Assembly (NCBI RefSeq): GCF_003413745.1 | Contig: NZ_QVID01000001.1 | Coordinates: forward strand, 186,001-250,000 | DNA from: Marixanthomonas ophiurae | Lineage (GTDB): Bacteria > Bacteroidota > Bacteroidia > Flavobacteriales > Flavobacteriaceae | Length of the DNA: 64,000 nucleotides | Direction: 5' to 3' | Part shown: positions 45,261 to 53,723 of the stretch, piece after piece | How positions within the stretch are numbered: the stretch's first letter is position 1 | How the letters are laid out: each line of letters opens with the position of its first letter | Notes under the pieces: generated by a model | Database searches by the model: none | Told to the model about the DNA's origin: nothing | Seen by the model: only the letters and a program-made list of their open reading frames with translations | Position numbers and translations under genes: made by a program

Positions 45261-46697
45261 TTATGGCGTATCCTGCACCAACAACGTATCCACTTTCATT
45301 TTAATTTTTAGCCAATCTAATAACGCTTGGTTCTTCTCTATCTTTTCTTTGGAGGAAACATTTTTTGCCCACGAAACATAGACTACCGGTAAGGTGTCGG
45401 TTTTGGTAAAATTGGTGGTAACCCTTCTTGAAAAAGAAAAGCTTTCCATATCCTTATAAACAGCTTTCACTTCTTTGCTTAGTTCTTCAAAAGGAAGGTC
45501 TTTAACTCGCAGTTTTGCAATCTCATTTTCTAGAAAGTCGATCCGGCTATTTTTATCTTGAATGGCTTGTTCATTCTTTACGTATAAATCTTCTAAAATA
45601 CCCGCCTTAACATCACTTGATAATTTTTCAGCCAGTTCACCGCTTTGGTCTGTACCCTGATATATTCGAAGGTTAGCACCTTGTAACATTTCGCTTTCTT
45701 CCATCTGTGACAGCCATTCATTTATTGTAGATTGTGGCACAGGCCTTCCAATAAGGTACACTTCTATATCTTTTGTTTGAAAGTCTTGAGTGGATTTTAC
45801 CACTTCGGCCCCTTCATATTTAATCACATTCTTTACAAACTCTTTGGTTTTGTTTTCAAAAAGTTGCTGGTCTAACAGGTTAATAAATAAAATAACACTA
45901 GGCACCATAACAATTAATGCTATTAATGAAGCAATCTGTGCAGTACGTCTTCTTCGTTTGGAGTTCGCATAACGAACCAAAGGAAAACGCAATAATTTTG
46001 AAACAATAAAGGTAGAAAGTGCTATAAAAACAGCGTTTATTGAAAATAGATATAATGCACCTCCGGCGTATTGAAAATTACCAATTGCCAACCCATATCC
46101 AACCGTACACAATGGTGGCATAAGTGCTGTAGCAATAGCAACACCAAAAATAACACTAGCAATGGTTCCACTTTTAGTCTTAGCTATAATGAGGCCTAAA
46201 CCACCGAATATAGCCACTAAAACGTCCAAAATAGTTGGATAGGTACGTGCCACAAGCTCTGGAGTCTCTTCCGTTAAAGGAGAAAGCTCAAAATATAAGT
46301 AAGCTGTTAACACACTTAAAAAGACCATAATCCCTAGATTAACAAGAGAACGTCGTAGGGTTTCCACATCGTTAATTGCTACAGAAAGACCAATCCCAAC
46401 AATAGGACCCATTAATGGAGAAATTAACATCGCACCAATTACCACGGCCGTACTACTCACATTTAAGCCTATGGAAGCTACAAATATGGAAAATATTAAA
46501 ATCCAAGCGGTGTGACCTTTAAACGGAATATCCTTTTTTACAGCCTCAATCGTAGCATCACGATCACTATCGGACCGGATATCGAACAATTCTTTAAAGA
46601 ATTTTTTAATACTTTCCCAAGTGTTCAGTTTTACCTGCTCAAATTCTTCATCGTTCGGAGTAACGTGAACGTTATCGTTTTTTTGCTGCTCGCTCAT
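45261..46697 (-). CDS. DUF389 (TIGR00341-type) membrane protein
   Basis: The 478-residue protein has a short charged N-terminus, about six transmembrane segments (about 60-290; motif LISPLMGPIVGIGLS, then LMPPLCTVGYGLAIG) and a large soluble C-terminal part (about 290-478) with helical content. The TMs and the GAMLISPLMGPI and LMPPLCTVG motifs are DUF389 hallmarks. Function unknown. It directly abuts the end of the guanylyltransferase gene (0 bp), the last gene of the run from pdhA. Confidence 0.87.
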   Translation of the reverse strand: MSEQQKNDNVHVTPNDEEFEQVKLNTWESIKKFFKELFDIRSDSDRDATIEAVKKDIPFKGHTAWILIFSIFVASIGLNVSSTAVVIGAMLISPLMGPIVGIGLSVAINDVETLRRSLVNLGIMVFLSVLTAYLYFELSPLTEETPELVARTYPTILDVLVAIFGGLGLIIAKTKSGTIASVIFGVAIATALMPPLCTVGYGLAIGNFQYAGGALYLFSINAVFIALSTFIVSKLLRFPLVRYANSKRRRRTAQIASLIALIVMVPSVILFINLLDQQLFENKTKEFVKNVIKYEGAEVVKSTQDFQTKDIEVYLIGRPVPQSTINEWLSQMEESEMLQGANLRIYQGTDQSGELAEKLSSDVKAGILEDLYVKNEQAIQDKNSRIDFLENEIAKLRVKDLPFEELSKEVKAVYKDMESFSFSRRVTTNFTKTDTLPVVYVSWAKNVSSKEKIEKNQALLDWLKIKMKVDTLLVQDTP

Positions 46698-47777
46698 CTA
46701 GGTATATTTTTTTCCGAAGTTTTCTTTAACCTCGGCAAGTAATGTTTTAATATCTTGTTCTTTTTTCTTTGGGTAAATTAACAATACATCTTCCTTATCC
46801 ACAATAATGTAATCATCAATTCCATCTACCACTACCAATTTTTCAGTTGAAGAATATATCATATTTCCGTTTGCATCTTTTAGATGTGGGACAGCGCGAA
46901 CCACTGCGTTTTCTTGAGGATCTTTTTCCATTTTATCATGCAAAGCGCCCCAGGTTCCTAAATCGTTCCAATCAAATGAAGCTTTTTTTACATACACGTT
47001 ATCGGCTTTTTCCATAATGGCGTAGTCAATAGAAATATTTTCAGCCTTATCATAATTTTCGGCAATAAATCCTTTTTCTTCGGAAGTGTTATAAGCCGGT
47101 ATCCCTTCAGAAAAAAGCGCATGCATAACTGGATTGTTTTCTTCAAAAGCATCTGAAATACTTGTTACGCTCCATAGAAATATACCAGCATTCCACATAA
47201 AATTTCCTTCCGCTAGAAACTGTTTTGCAGTTTCATAATCTGGCTTTTCACGAAATTGTTTTACTCTCTTGATAACTGAATTTTCTTTCTTTTCAGCTTC
47301 AATATATCCATAACCGGTATTGGGAAAGGTAGGCTCAATACCTAAAGTCATTAAATAGTCTTCCCGCTGGCAAGCATCAAAACAGATTTGGACATCTTTC
47401 AAAAAAGCAACCTCATCTTCAATCCAGTGATCACTTGGTGCCACTAACATTAAAGCGTTGGGGTTCTTCTTTTTTATTTTTAAAGCTGAAAGTAAAATAC
47501 AAGGTGCCGTGTTGCGCATGGCGGGTTCTAAAATCACCTGCTCTTCTGCTATTTGCGGCAATTGTTTTAACGTTAATTGCAAATACCGTTCATTGGTAAG
47601 CACCAAAATGTTTTCAGTAGGAATCATTTTATTGAGCCTAGAAAACGTTTTTTGGAGCAACGTTTGCCCTGTCCCCAACATATCATGAAATTGTTTAGGG
47701 AAATCGGTTGTACTTACCGGCCAAAAACGCGAACCAATTCCGCCAGCCATTATTACTGCATAATAATCCTTGTTCAT
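46698..47777 (-). CDS. manC: mannose-1-phosphate guanylyltransferase
   Basis: The 359-residue nucleotidyltransferase makes GDP-mannose from GTP and mannose-1-phosphate. MAGGIGSRFWPVS is at residues 10-22 with the pyrophosphorylase Lys in FPKQF; VAPSDHWIEDE and GYGYIEAEKK follow, and FREKPDYETAKQFL is the sugar-binding block. It is the short, single-function form without a phosphomannose isomerase domain. It lies 5 bp after the SprT-like gene. GDP-mannose feeds surface polysaccharides. Confidence 0.92.
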   Translation of the reverse strand: MNKDYYAVIMAGGIGSRFWPVSTTDFPKQFHDMLGTGQTLLQKTFSRLNKMIPTENILVLTNERYLQLTLKQLPQIAEEQVILEPAMRNTAPCILLSALKIKKKNPNALMLVAPSDHWIEDEVAFLKDVQICFDACQREDYLMTLGIEPTFPNTGYGYIEAEKKENSVIKRVKQFREKPDYETAKQFLAEGNFMWNAGIFLWSVTSISDAFEENNPVMHALFSEGIPAYNTSEEKGFIAENYDKAENISIDYAIMEKADNVYVKKASFDWNDLGTWGALHDKMEKDPQENAVVRAVPHLKDANGNMIYSSTEKLVVVDGIDDYIIVDKEDVLLIYPKKKEQDIKTLLAEVKENFGKKYT

Positions 47778-47782
47778 TCTTC

Positions 47783-48379
47783 TTATTTTAAAAATTCCAC
47801 TTCAGCATTTGGGTTAAACAAATACATTCTACCAGTTGCTACTTCAAGACATTCATAGCGTTTTACAAGCTTTTTCCCACGTTTGAAAATCCTCCCATTA
47901 TACAGCCTAAAATGTGCTCCAAAAGGTATTTCAAATATATAGTTTTTATCGTTTGGTGGATCAAATTGTTTTAACGCTATAGATAATTTTGCATCTGTAT
48001 CACTGCTTGCTCTCGGGTTCTTAAAGTGATTGGCCAACAGCGGTAACAATTGATTAGGAAAGACTTCTGGACGGATAAACGGCAGCATTAATTGCTGAAA
48101 TGTTCGCTTCCACTCCACTCCATGTGGTTTAATGGTCCTTCCGTATTTTTGGAAAGCTACCAAATGAGCAATTTCGTGTACTAAAGTAATTAAAAACCGA
48201 TAGGTATTTAAATTGGCATTTACTGTAATTTGATGCTGTCCTGTCGGCATTTTTCGATAATCACCATGCCGGGTTACCCGCTCATTTACAATTTTCAAAT
48301 GAACATTGTTTGCCTTTATCAATTCAAAAACAGGAGTTACCGAAGTTTTCGGAATGTATTTCTCAAGGACTTGTTGCAT
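47783..48379 (-). CDS. SprT-like zinc metalloprotease-domain protein
   Basis: The 198-residue protein has the zinc motif HEIAH at residues 68-72 within TLVHEIAHLVAFQKYG and a third histidine in KPHGVEWKR (about 85). The C-terminal part (about 130-198) has FEIPFGAHFRLYNGRIFKRG and KRYECLEVATGRMY. This is the SprT-like/WSS1-type fold. It is 3 bp after the SDR gene and 5 bp before manC in an operon. Function unproven. Confidence 0.85.
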   Translation of the reverse strand: MQQVLEKYIPKTSVTPVFELIKANNVHLKIVNERVTRHGDYRKMPTGQHQITVNANLNTYRFLITLVHEIAHLVAFQKYGRTIKPHGVEWKRTFQQLMLPFIRPEVFPNQLLPLLANHFKNPRASSDTDAKLSIALKQFDPPNDKNYIFEIPFGAHFRLYNGRIFKRGKKLVKRYECLEVATGRMYLFNPNAEVEFLK

Positions 48380-48382
48380 GCA

Positions 48383-49066
48383 TTATGGCGTTGAATTTGA
48401 AACCTGAAGAATTTTTCCGTTGTAATACTTGTTTCCGGTAAGTGCAAAATCTACAATATATTCAGCCATTTCTTTAGCCGAAAGTGGCGCTTTGTAGCCT
48501 GGAAAAGCTTCTTCTAACATTTCAGTTTGTACGGCGCCTAAAGCCAATGCATTAAACGACGGACCGTTTTCTTTATATTCTTCAGCCAAAACTTCAGTTA
48601 GGGTCAACACGGCTCCTTTACTACTGCTATATGCAGCGAGACCAGGAAACTTCATACTACCCTGAATACCGCCCATACTACTAATATTTAATACGTGGCT
48701 GCTTTTTTTCATAAATGGAACCACAGCTTGTGTAATGGCAGCCAATCCAAAAACATTTACCTCGTACGCATCCTTAAAATCTCCCTGTGTCAGTTTTTCG
48801 AAGGGTTTATTGACTATATATCCTGAATTATTAATCAGTATATCAACATGTTGCCACTTTTCTTTTACAAATTCAGAGACTTTTTCAATATCATCTGCGT
48901 CAGTAATATCACACGGAAAGCAATGACAGTTTGAAATATCCAGTCCTGAAATCGGGACATCATTTCTAGATAATGCTAACACATTGTGGCCAGCATCGGC
49001 TAAGATAGGCACCATTTGATAGCCTATTCCTCTACTGGTACCTGTAACAATTATATTTTTCTTCAT
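48383..49066 (-). CDS. short-chain dehydrogenase/reductase
   Basis: The 227-residue SDR has the cofactor motif TGTSRGIGYQM (residues 8-18), NNSGY for the conserved NNAG, and the catalytic YSSSK with an upstream Ser in NISSMGG. The substrate is unknown. The GTG at 49109-49111 would add 15 residues with no family support, so the ATG encoding MKKNIIV was chosen. It follows pdhA-E2 in the same direction, with a hairpin between, and precedes the SprT-like gene by 3 bp. Confidence 0.9.
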   Translation of the reverse strand: MKKNIIVTGTSRGIGYQMVPILADAGHNVLALSRNDVPISGLDISNCHCFPCDITDADDIEKVSEFVKEKWQHVDILINNSGYIVNKPFEKLTQGDFKDAYEVNVFGLAAITQAVVPFMKKSSHVLNISSMGGIQGSMKFPGLAAYSSSKGAVLTLTEVLAEEYKENGPSFNALALGAVQTEMLEEAFPGYKAPLSAKEMAEYIVDFALTGNKYYNGKILQVSNSTP

Positions 49067-49082
49067 AGTTTTAAATATAAAC

Positions 49083-49121
49083 AAATCCCGCTGTCTTCTC
49101 AAGTGGAACACAACGGGATTT
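49083..49121 (-). terminator. hairpin between the E2 gene and the SDR gene
   Basis: AAATCCCG (49083-49090) pairs with CGGGATTT (49114-49121) around a 23-nt loop, followed on the minus strand by a T-rich stretch. It could end or reduce transcription from pdhA-E2 into the downstream genes. Confidence 0.5.
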
Positions 49122-49141
49122 ACAATTTGTTTAATCTGTAT

Positions 49142-50935
49142 TTACACAAACATCGTAACCGGGTTCTCGATATATTTTCTAACCGTTTCTAAAAACTTAG
49201 CTCCAGTGGCACCGTCAACAGTACGGTGATCGCACGCTAACGTAACAGTCATCGTGTTACCAACAGCAATCGCTCCGTTTTTAACCACTGGCTTTTGCAC
49301 AATAGCTCCAACCGATAAAATAGCAGAATTCGGTTGATTGATAATTGAAGTGAATTCCTTGATACCAAACATCCCTAAGTTAGAAACCGTAAAAGTACTT
49401 CCCTGCATTTCGTCAGGGCTTATTTTCTTGTTTCGCGCTTTCCCAGCCAATTCTTTTACGTTTCCACCAATTTGTGAAAAGCTCATTTGGTCTGCAAACT
49501 TAAGGACCGGAACCAATAATCCTTCATCTACTGCAACTGCAACACCAATATGGATGTGCTTGGCAATTTTGGTCGTATCGCCATGCCATTGTGTATTAAC
49601 CTGTGGATGTTTTCTTAGGGCCATCGCGCAGGCTTTAATAATCATATCGTTATACGATATTTTTACATCTGGGTCACTATTTATCGCAGTTCTTGCTGAA
49701 ATAGCGTTGTCCATATCAAGCTCAACCGTTAAGTAATAGTGTGGCGCGGTAAACTTAGATTCGCCTAAACGTTTGGCAATCGTCTTACGCATTTGAGAGT
49801 TTTTAACCTCTTCAAATTCTTCTTGCCCAACTGGCGTATATGCTTGTGCTCCAACTCCTGGCTGGTAATTTTCTATATCTTTCTTAACTATCCGACCGTG
49901 ATCACCACTACCTTGTACTTGATTAAGGTTGATTCCTTTTTCTTCTGCCAACTTTTTAGCTAATGGAGAAACGAAAATGCGTCCACCGTCCTTGGTAGCC
50001 TGACCCGATTGTTTTTTATCTGAAGATTTTGATTTCTCTTCAGATTTGTTTTTAGAAGTATCTTTTGAAGCTTTTTCCTTTTTGTCTTCTTTGTCTTCAG
50101 ACTTATCTTTAGAAGTTGAAGCATCGCCTTTCTTCGTTTCTTTTTTCTTGTCTTTTGAAGAATCTCCTCCTTTTTTGAAGTTTTTCATTACTTCTGAAAC
50201 ATCGGTTCCTTCCGGTCCAACAATGGCCAATAACGCATCAACTTTAGCCGTATCACCTTCTTCAATACCGATTTTAAGTAAGGTTCCTGAATAAAACGAC
50301 TCAAACTCCATCGTTGCCTTGTCGGTTTCTATTTCAGCTAAAATATCACCTTCTTCTACTTTGTCGCCTTCTTGTTTTAACCAAGTAGCAACGGTTCCTT
50401 CTTCCATCGTATCACTAAGACGTGGCATCGTAATTACCTCAACGCCTTCTGGGATATTAAATTTACCAGAAATATCTTCATCAGATTCATCCTCTTCAGT
50501 ATCATCGTTCTTTTCTTCTGAATTTTTCTTTTTAGACTTTTTAGAATCGTCTTTACCTTCAGATTTCTCATCATTCTCTTCTGAATCATCGTCAGAATCT
50601 TCATCCTTAGGTTTTTCCTCATTACCTTCTTCCGAAGCATCATCAGAGTCATCTTTAGATTCTCCCCCTCCATTAATTAAACCAGAAATATCTTCACCTT
50701 CTTCACCTATAATAGCAAGTAATTTATCTACCTCGGCGGTTTCACCTTCTTCAATACCAATATGCAATAAGGTCCCTTCATGAAAGGATTCAAATTCCAT
50801 TGTGGCTTTGTCGGTTTCAATTTCAGCTAAAATATCGCCTTCTTCTACTTTGTCACCTTTGCTAACGAGCCACTTTGCTACGGTTCCTTCTTCCATAGTG
50901 TCGCTCAAGCGCGGCATGTTTATTACTTCTGCCAT
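49142..50935 (-). CDS. pdhC: pyruvate dehydrogenase complex E2, two lipoyl domains
   Basis: The 597-residue dihydrolipoyl acetyltransferase has two lipoyl domains, each with the lipoylated Lys in ETDKATME (Lys43 and a second near residue 210), an E1/E3-binding domain (FVSPLAKKLAEEKGINL, then GDHGRIVKKDIENY) and the catalytic domain with HRTVDGATGAKFL near the C-terminus. The linkers are extremely Lys/Asp/Glu/Ser-rich (about 80-155 and 245-310). It follows pdhA by 3 bp. The E1 beta gene is not next to it. Confidence 0.94.
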   Translation of the reverse strand: MAEVINMPRLSDTMEEGTVAKWLVSKGDKVEEGDILAEIETDKATMEFESFHEGTLLHIGIEEGETAEVDKLLAIIGEEGEDISGLINGGGESKDDSDDASEEGNEEKPKDEDSDDDSEENDEKSEGKDDSKKSKKKNSEEKNDDTEEDESDEDISGKFNIPEGVEVITMPRLSDTMEEGTVATWLKQEGDKVEEGDILAEIETDKATMEFESFYSGTLLKIGIEEGDTAKVDALLAIVGPEGTDVSEVMKNFKKGGDSSKDKKKETKKGDASTSKDKSEDKEDKKEKASKDTSKNKSEEKSKSSDKKQSGQATKDGGRIFVSPLAKKLAEEKGINLNQVQGSGDHGRIVKKDIENYQPGVGAQAYTPVGQEEFEEVKNSQMRKTIAKRLGESKFTAPHYYLTVELDMDNAISARTAINSDPDVKISYNDMIIKACAMALRKHPQVNTQWHGDTTKIAKHIHIGVAVAVDEGLLVPVLKFADQMSFSQIGGNVKELAGKARNKKISPDEMQGSTFTVSNLGMFGIKEFTSIINQPNSAILSVGAIVQKPVVKNGAIAVGNTMTVTLACDHRTVDGATGAKFLETVRKYIENPVTMFV

Positions 50936-50938
50936 AGT

Positions 50939-51937
50939 CTATAATTTATGTGGTAAAAAAGGATAGTCTTCTTGTTCGTAAACCACGTCGTACATCACGT
51001 TTTTATCTGGGTAGTCTGAGTCTTCAGCAAATTTCTCGCATTCCTTTACGCGGTCCTTTACTTTTTTATTCACCTCTTTTATTTCGTCTTCAGTAGCCCA
51101 CTTTTCTTCGTAAATTTTATGCAATACATACGAAATCGGGTCTTCTTCCTGCTTTTTCTTTACTTCATCCTTGGTACGGTAATGCTGTGCATCACTCATA
51201 GAATGCCCTCTGTATCGATAGGTTCTAACCTCTAAAAATGTAGGGCCATCACCACGACGAGCACGGTCTATTGCCTCATCCATTTCTTTGGCGATTACTT
51301 CAGGTTTCATACCATCAACTGGTTTACACGGCATCTCATAGCCTAAACCAAGTTTCCAAATATCAGTATGATTTGCAGTACGTGCTACGGAAGTTCCCAT
51401 GGCGTATCCGTTATTTTCACAGATGAATACTACGGGTAATTTCCAAAGCATCGCTAAATTGAATGCTTCGTGAAGCGACCCTTGTCGTACCGCTCCGTCC
51501 CCCATATAAGTGAGGGTTACATTGTCTCGCTCAAAATACTTATCAGCAAAAGCAAGCCCAGCACCTAGTGGAATTTGGCCACCAACAATACCATGACCGC
51601 CATAAAAACGATGTTCTTTAGAGAAGATGTGCATAGAACCTCCTAATCCTTGAGAAGTTCCCGTTTTCTTTCCGTACAGTTCGGCCATTACTTTTTTAGG
51701 ATCCACACCCATCCCGATAGGTTGTACGTGGTTTCGGTAGGCTGTTATCATACGGTCTTTTTTCAAATCCATAGCGTGCAAAGCACCTGCTAAAACAGCT
51801 TCTTGTCCGTTGTAAAGGTGTAAGAAACCTCTAACTTTTTGTTTAATATAAACCTGAGCTAACTTGTCTTCAAACTTGCGCCAGAAGAACATGTTCTCGT
51901 ACCAGTCTAGATATGTTTTCTTTGTAATTTTTTTCAT
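50939..51937 (-). CDS. pdhA: pyruvate dehydrogenase E1 component, alpha subunit
   Basis: The 332-residue subunit binds thiamine diphosphate and, with the beta subunit, decarboxylates pyruvate. The TPP motif starts at MGDGAVRQGSLHEAFN and ends with the NN of FICENNGYAMGTS; the phosphorylation-loop-like YRYRGHSMSDAQHYR follows. YNGQEAVLAGALHAM and AYRNHVQPIGMG are family blocks. It is first in a run with E2, SDR and further genes, with its own promoter at 51983-52012. Confidence 0.95.
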   Translation of the reverse strand: MKKITKKTYLDWYENMFFWRKFEDKLAQVYIKQKVRGFLHLYNGQEAVLAGALHAMDLKKDRMITAYRNHVQPIGMGVDPKKVMAELYGKKTGTSQGLGGSMHIFSKEHRFYGGHGIVGGQIPLGAGLAFADKYFERDNVTLTYMGDGAVRQGSLHEAFNLAMLWKLPVVFICENNGYAMGTSVARTANHTDIWKLGLGYEMPCKPVDGMKPEVIAKEMDEAIDRARRGDGPTFLEVRTYRYRGHSMSDAQHYRTKDEVKKKQEEDPISYVLHKIYEEKWATEDEIKEVNKKVKDRVKECEKFAEDSDYPDKNVMYDVVYEQEDYPFLPHKL

Positions 51938-51982
51938 TGGATTGCTATACTATTCCACATAGGGAAATTAAAACACGATTAA

Positions 51983-52012
51983 CAAAAGTACTATATTCTG
52001 AAGTTTTACAAA
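51983..52012 (-). promoter_or_regulatory. promoter of pdhA-E2, -33/-7 type
   Basis: On the minus strand TTTG (52009-52012), 18 nt, then TACTTTTG (51983-51990), a good match to TTTG-N19-TAnnTTTG. It is 45 bp before the pdhA ATG. Confidence 0.65.
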
Positions 52013-52041
52013 ACACAGAAACATTAAAATACTACTAAATG

Positions 52042-52524
52042 TTACAGATAGCTTTTATCAAATAATAACGGCAGTAAATCTGCAATGGAATTAGCTTTAG
52101 CAACTTTACCAGTTTCGCCCATAAAATAAATAGCTATGGGTGATTCTTGCTTAATTTCGTATTCGGCAATGGCTTGACGACACGCACCACACGGAGGAAT
52201 GGGTTTTGTTACTTTATGCTGTAAAGACCGTGCTGTAATAGCCATGGTTTTTATTGAACCATTAGGGTGAGTTGCACCAGCTTGATATATCGCTACGCGT
52301 TCAGCACAAAGACCAGAAGGAAAAGCGGCATTTTCTTGATTGTTACCTATTACTATTTCTCCGGAATTTAATTCTAAAGCTGCGCCAACTCTAAAACGTG
52401 AATAAGGCGCATAAGCATCTTCACGAGCTTGTTGCGCCTTATTCATTAAATTTTGAATCTCTTGTGGCAGTTCTGAAACAGAATCGTACACCTCAAGATT
52501 TATTTCAATTGTATGTTTTTTCAA
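52042..52524 (-). CDS. cdd: cytidine deaminase
   Basis: The 160-residue enzyme deaminates cytidine and deoxycytidine. The active site has CAERVAIYQAG (Cys and Glu) and PPCGACRQAIAEYE, the two Cys zinc ligands, in the tetrameric CDA form. AYAPYSRFRVGAALEL is the N-terminal hallmark. It lies 9 bp after porV in the same direction, so it is probably co-transcribed with the sortase genes despite the metabolic function. Confidence 0.93.
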   Translation of the reverse strand: MKKHTIEINLEVYDSVSELPQEIQNLMNKAQQAREDAYAPYSRFRVGAALELNSGEIVIGNNQENAAFPSGLCAERVAIYQAGATHPNGSIKTMAITARSLQHKVTKPIPPCGACRQAIAEYEIKQESPIAIYFMGETGKVAKANSIADLLPLLFDKSYL

Positions 52525-52533
52525 ATTATACGA

Positions 52534-53688
52534 TTAATATTCGTCATACTCGTCTCCAAAGTTGAAAGTCAATCCAAAACGAAGTGTTCCTTCTAGTGGA
52601 CTTCTTACTTTTGAAGTTGAGAATAAATAAGAAATATCGATATTAATAGCAGTGTATTTAAATCCTGCACCTAACGAAAGGAATTTTCTAAATCCTTTGT
52701 CCTCACTTTCGTTGAAATACCCTAGACGGAATGCAAATACATCTTGGTACCAATACTCAGCACCTAATGCCCAAGTAAATTCTTTTAATTCTTCTGAAAA
52801 ACCATCTGGCGCATCCCCGAAAGAAGAGAAAATACCACTAAAGAAACTTTCATTGTAATAATCATCTTCACGATCTATAACACCATCATCGTTTGAATCG
52901 CTTGGAGTTGGCACTAACAGTTTATTAACCTCAGCACTAACGCCTATTTTATTGTATTCGTCTAAGATAAAATCGAAACCACCACCTAATGCTAAGTTGG
53001 TTGGCAGGTTGTTTTCCTGACCTGACTCGTCATATTTAAGCTTAGGACCAATGTTTGAAAAATTGAATCCACCTCTCCAACGACCATCAAAATCGTTGTA
53101 AGGAATTTCCTCACTTTGGTAATAACCAGCTACATCTACTGCAAAAGTATTAGCAGCATTCGCATCTGCAACTGATGTTTGTAATTTAAGATCGGAACGA
53201 ATATACCTACCAGCAATACCCATAGAAAAACGATCACTCAAACGAAGTGAATATGATACATCGAACATTAATTCATTAGGCTTAACTAATAAAGGTTCTT
53301 GATCTGCTGTCTCTCTTAATTCAATTTCACCATTACTAAAGTAACGAAAACTAGCACCAACAGCACTACGCTCATTTAATCTGTTGTAATAAGTTATGTT
53401 TCCTAAAAAGATATCGTTTACCAATTTGCTTAAGTATGGTGTATACGTTACTCCAATTCCTTGTTTAGAAATAGCAAAAGCATATTTAGCGGGGTTCCAC
53501 TGCTGCGAAAAAGCATCAGCAGAAGTTGTTACACCAATATCTCCCATACCTGCTGAACGTGCATCACCAGATATAAGCAAAAAAGGAACACCTGTTGTAA
53601 TTACCCGTTGCGTGGTTACATCTTCGTCTTGGGCAACAGCATTGTAGGATAATAAAACGATTAAAAAAGGTAAAAATATTTTCTTCAT
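52534..53688 (-). CDS. porV: type IX secretion system outer membrane protein PorV
   Basis: The 384-residue protein is an FadL-type barrel that carries T9SS cargo to PorU for cleavage. The signal peptide (about 1-19) ends NAVAQ. The N-terminal plug segment GVPFLLISGDARSAGMGDIG, read in pieces, is the family hallmark (SARGAGMGxxG-like), and the later barrel strands end FGLTFNFG. PorV and PorU are encoded side by side, as in F. johnsoniae. Between them, in a 35-bp gap, is a -7 box. Confidence 0.93.
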   Translation of the reverse strand: MKKIFLPFLIVLLSYNAVAQDEDVTTQRVITTGVPFLLISGDARSAGMGDIGVTTSADAFSQQWNPAKYAFAISKQGIGVTYTPYLSKLVNDIFLGNITYYNRLNERSAVGASFRYFSNGEIELRETADQEPLLVKPNELMFDVSYSLRLSDRFSMGIAGRYIRSDLKLQTSVADANAANTFAVDVAGYYQSEEIPYNDFDGRWRGGFNFSNIGPKLKYDESGQENNLPTNLALGGGFDFILDEYNKIGVSAEVNKLLVPTPSDSNDDGVIDREDDYYNESFFSGIFSSFGDAPDGFSEELKEFTWALGAEYWYQDVFAFRLGYFNESEDKGFRKFLSLGAGFKYTAINIDISYLFSTSKVRSPLEGTLRFGLTFNFGDEYDEY

Positions 53689-53705
53689 GAGGTTCTAATT
53701 TTGGT

Positions 53706-53713
53706 CAAATATA
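53706..53713 (-). promoter_or_regulatory. -7 box of porV
   Basis: On the minus strand the box reads TATATTTG, 17 nt before the porV ATG, in the short gap to porU. The same octamer occurs before porU and tRNA-Val(TAC). Confidence 0.5.
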
Positions 53714-53723
53714 AATTTATTTT

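Noticed and set aside
49067-49111. GTG start adding 15 residues to the SDR
   Set aside because: The extension precedes the usual SDR N-terminus and overlaps the hairpin.
50319-50783. 154-codon plus-strand frame, Ser-rich, inside the E2 gene
   Set aside because: It is the antisense of the charged low-complexity linker and has no start signal.
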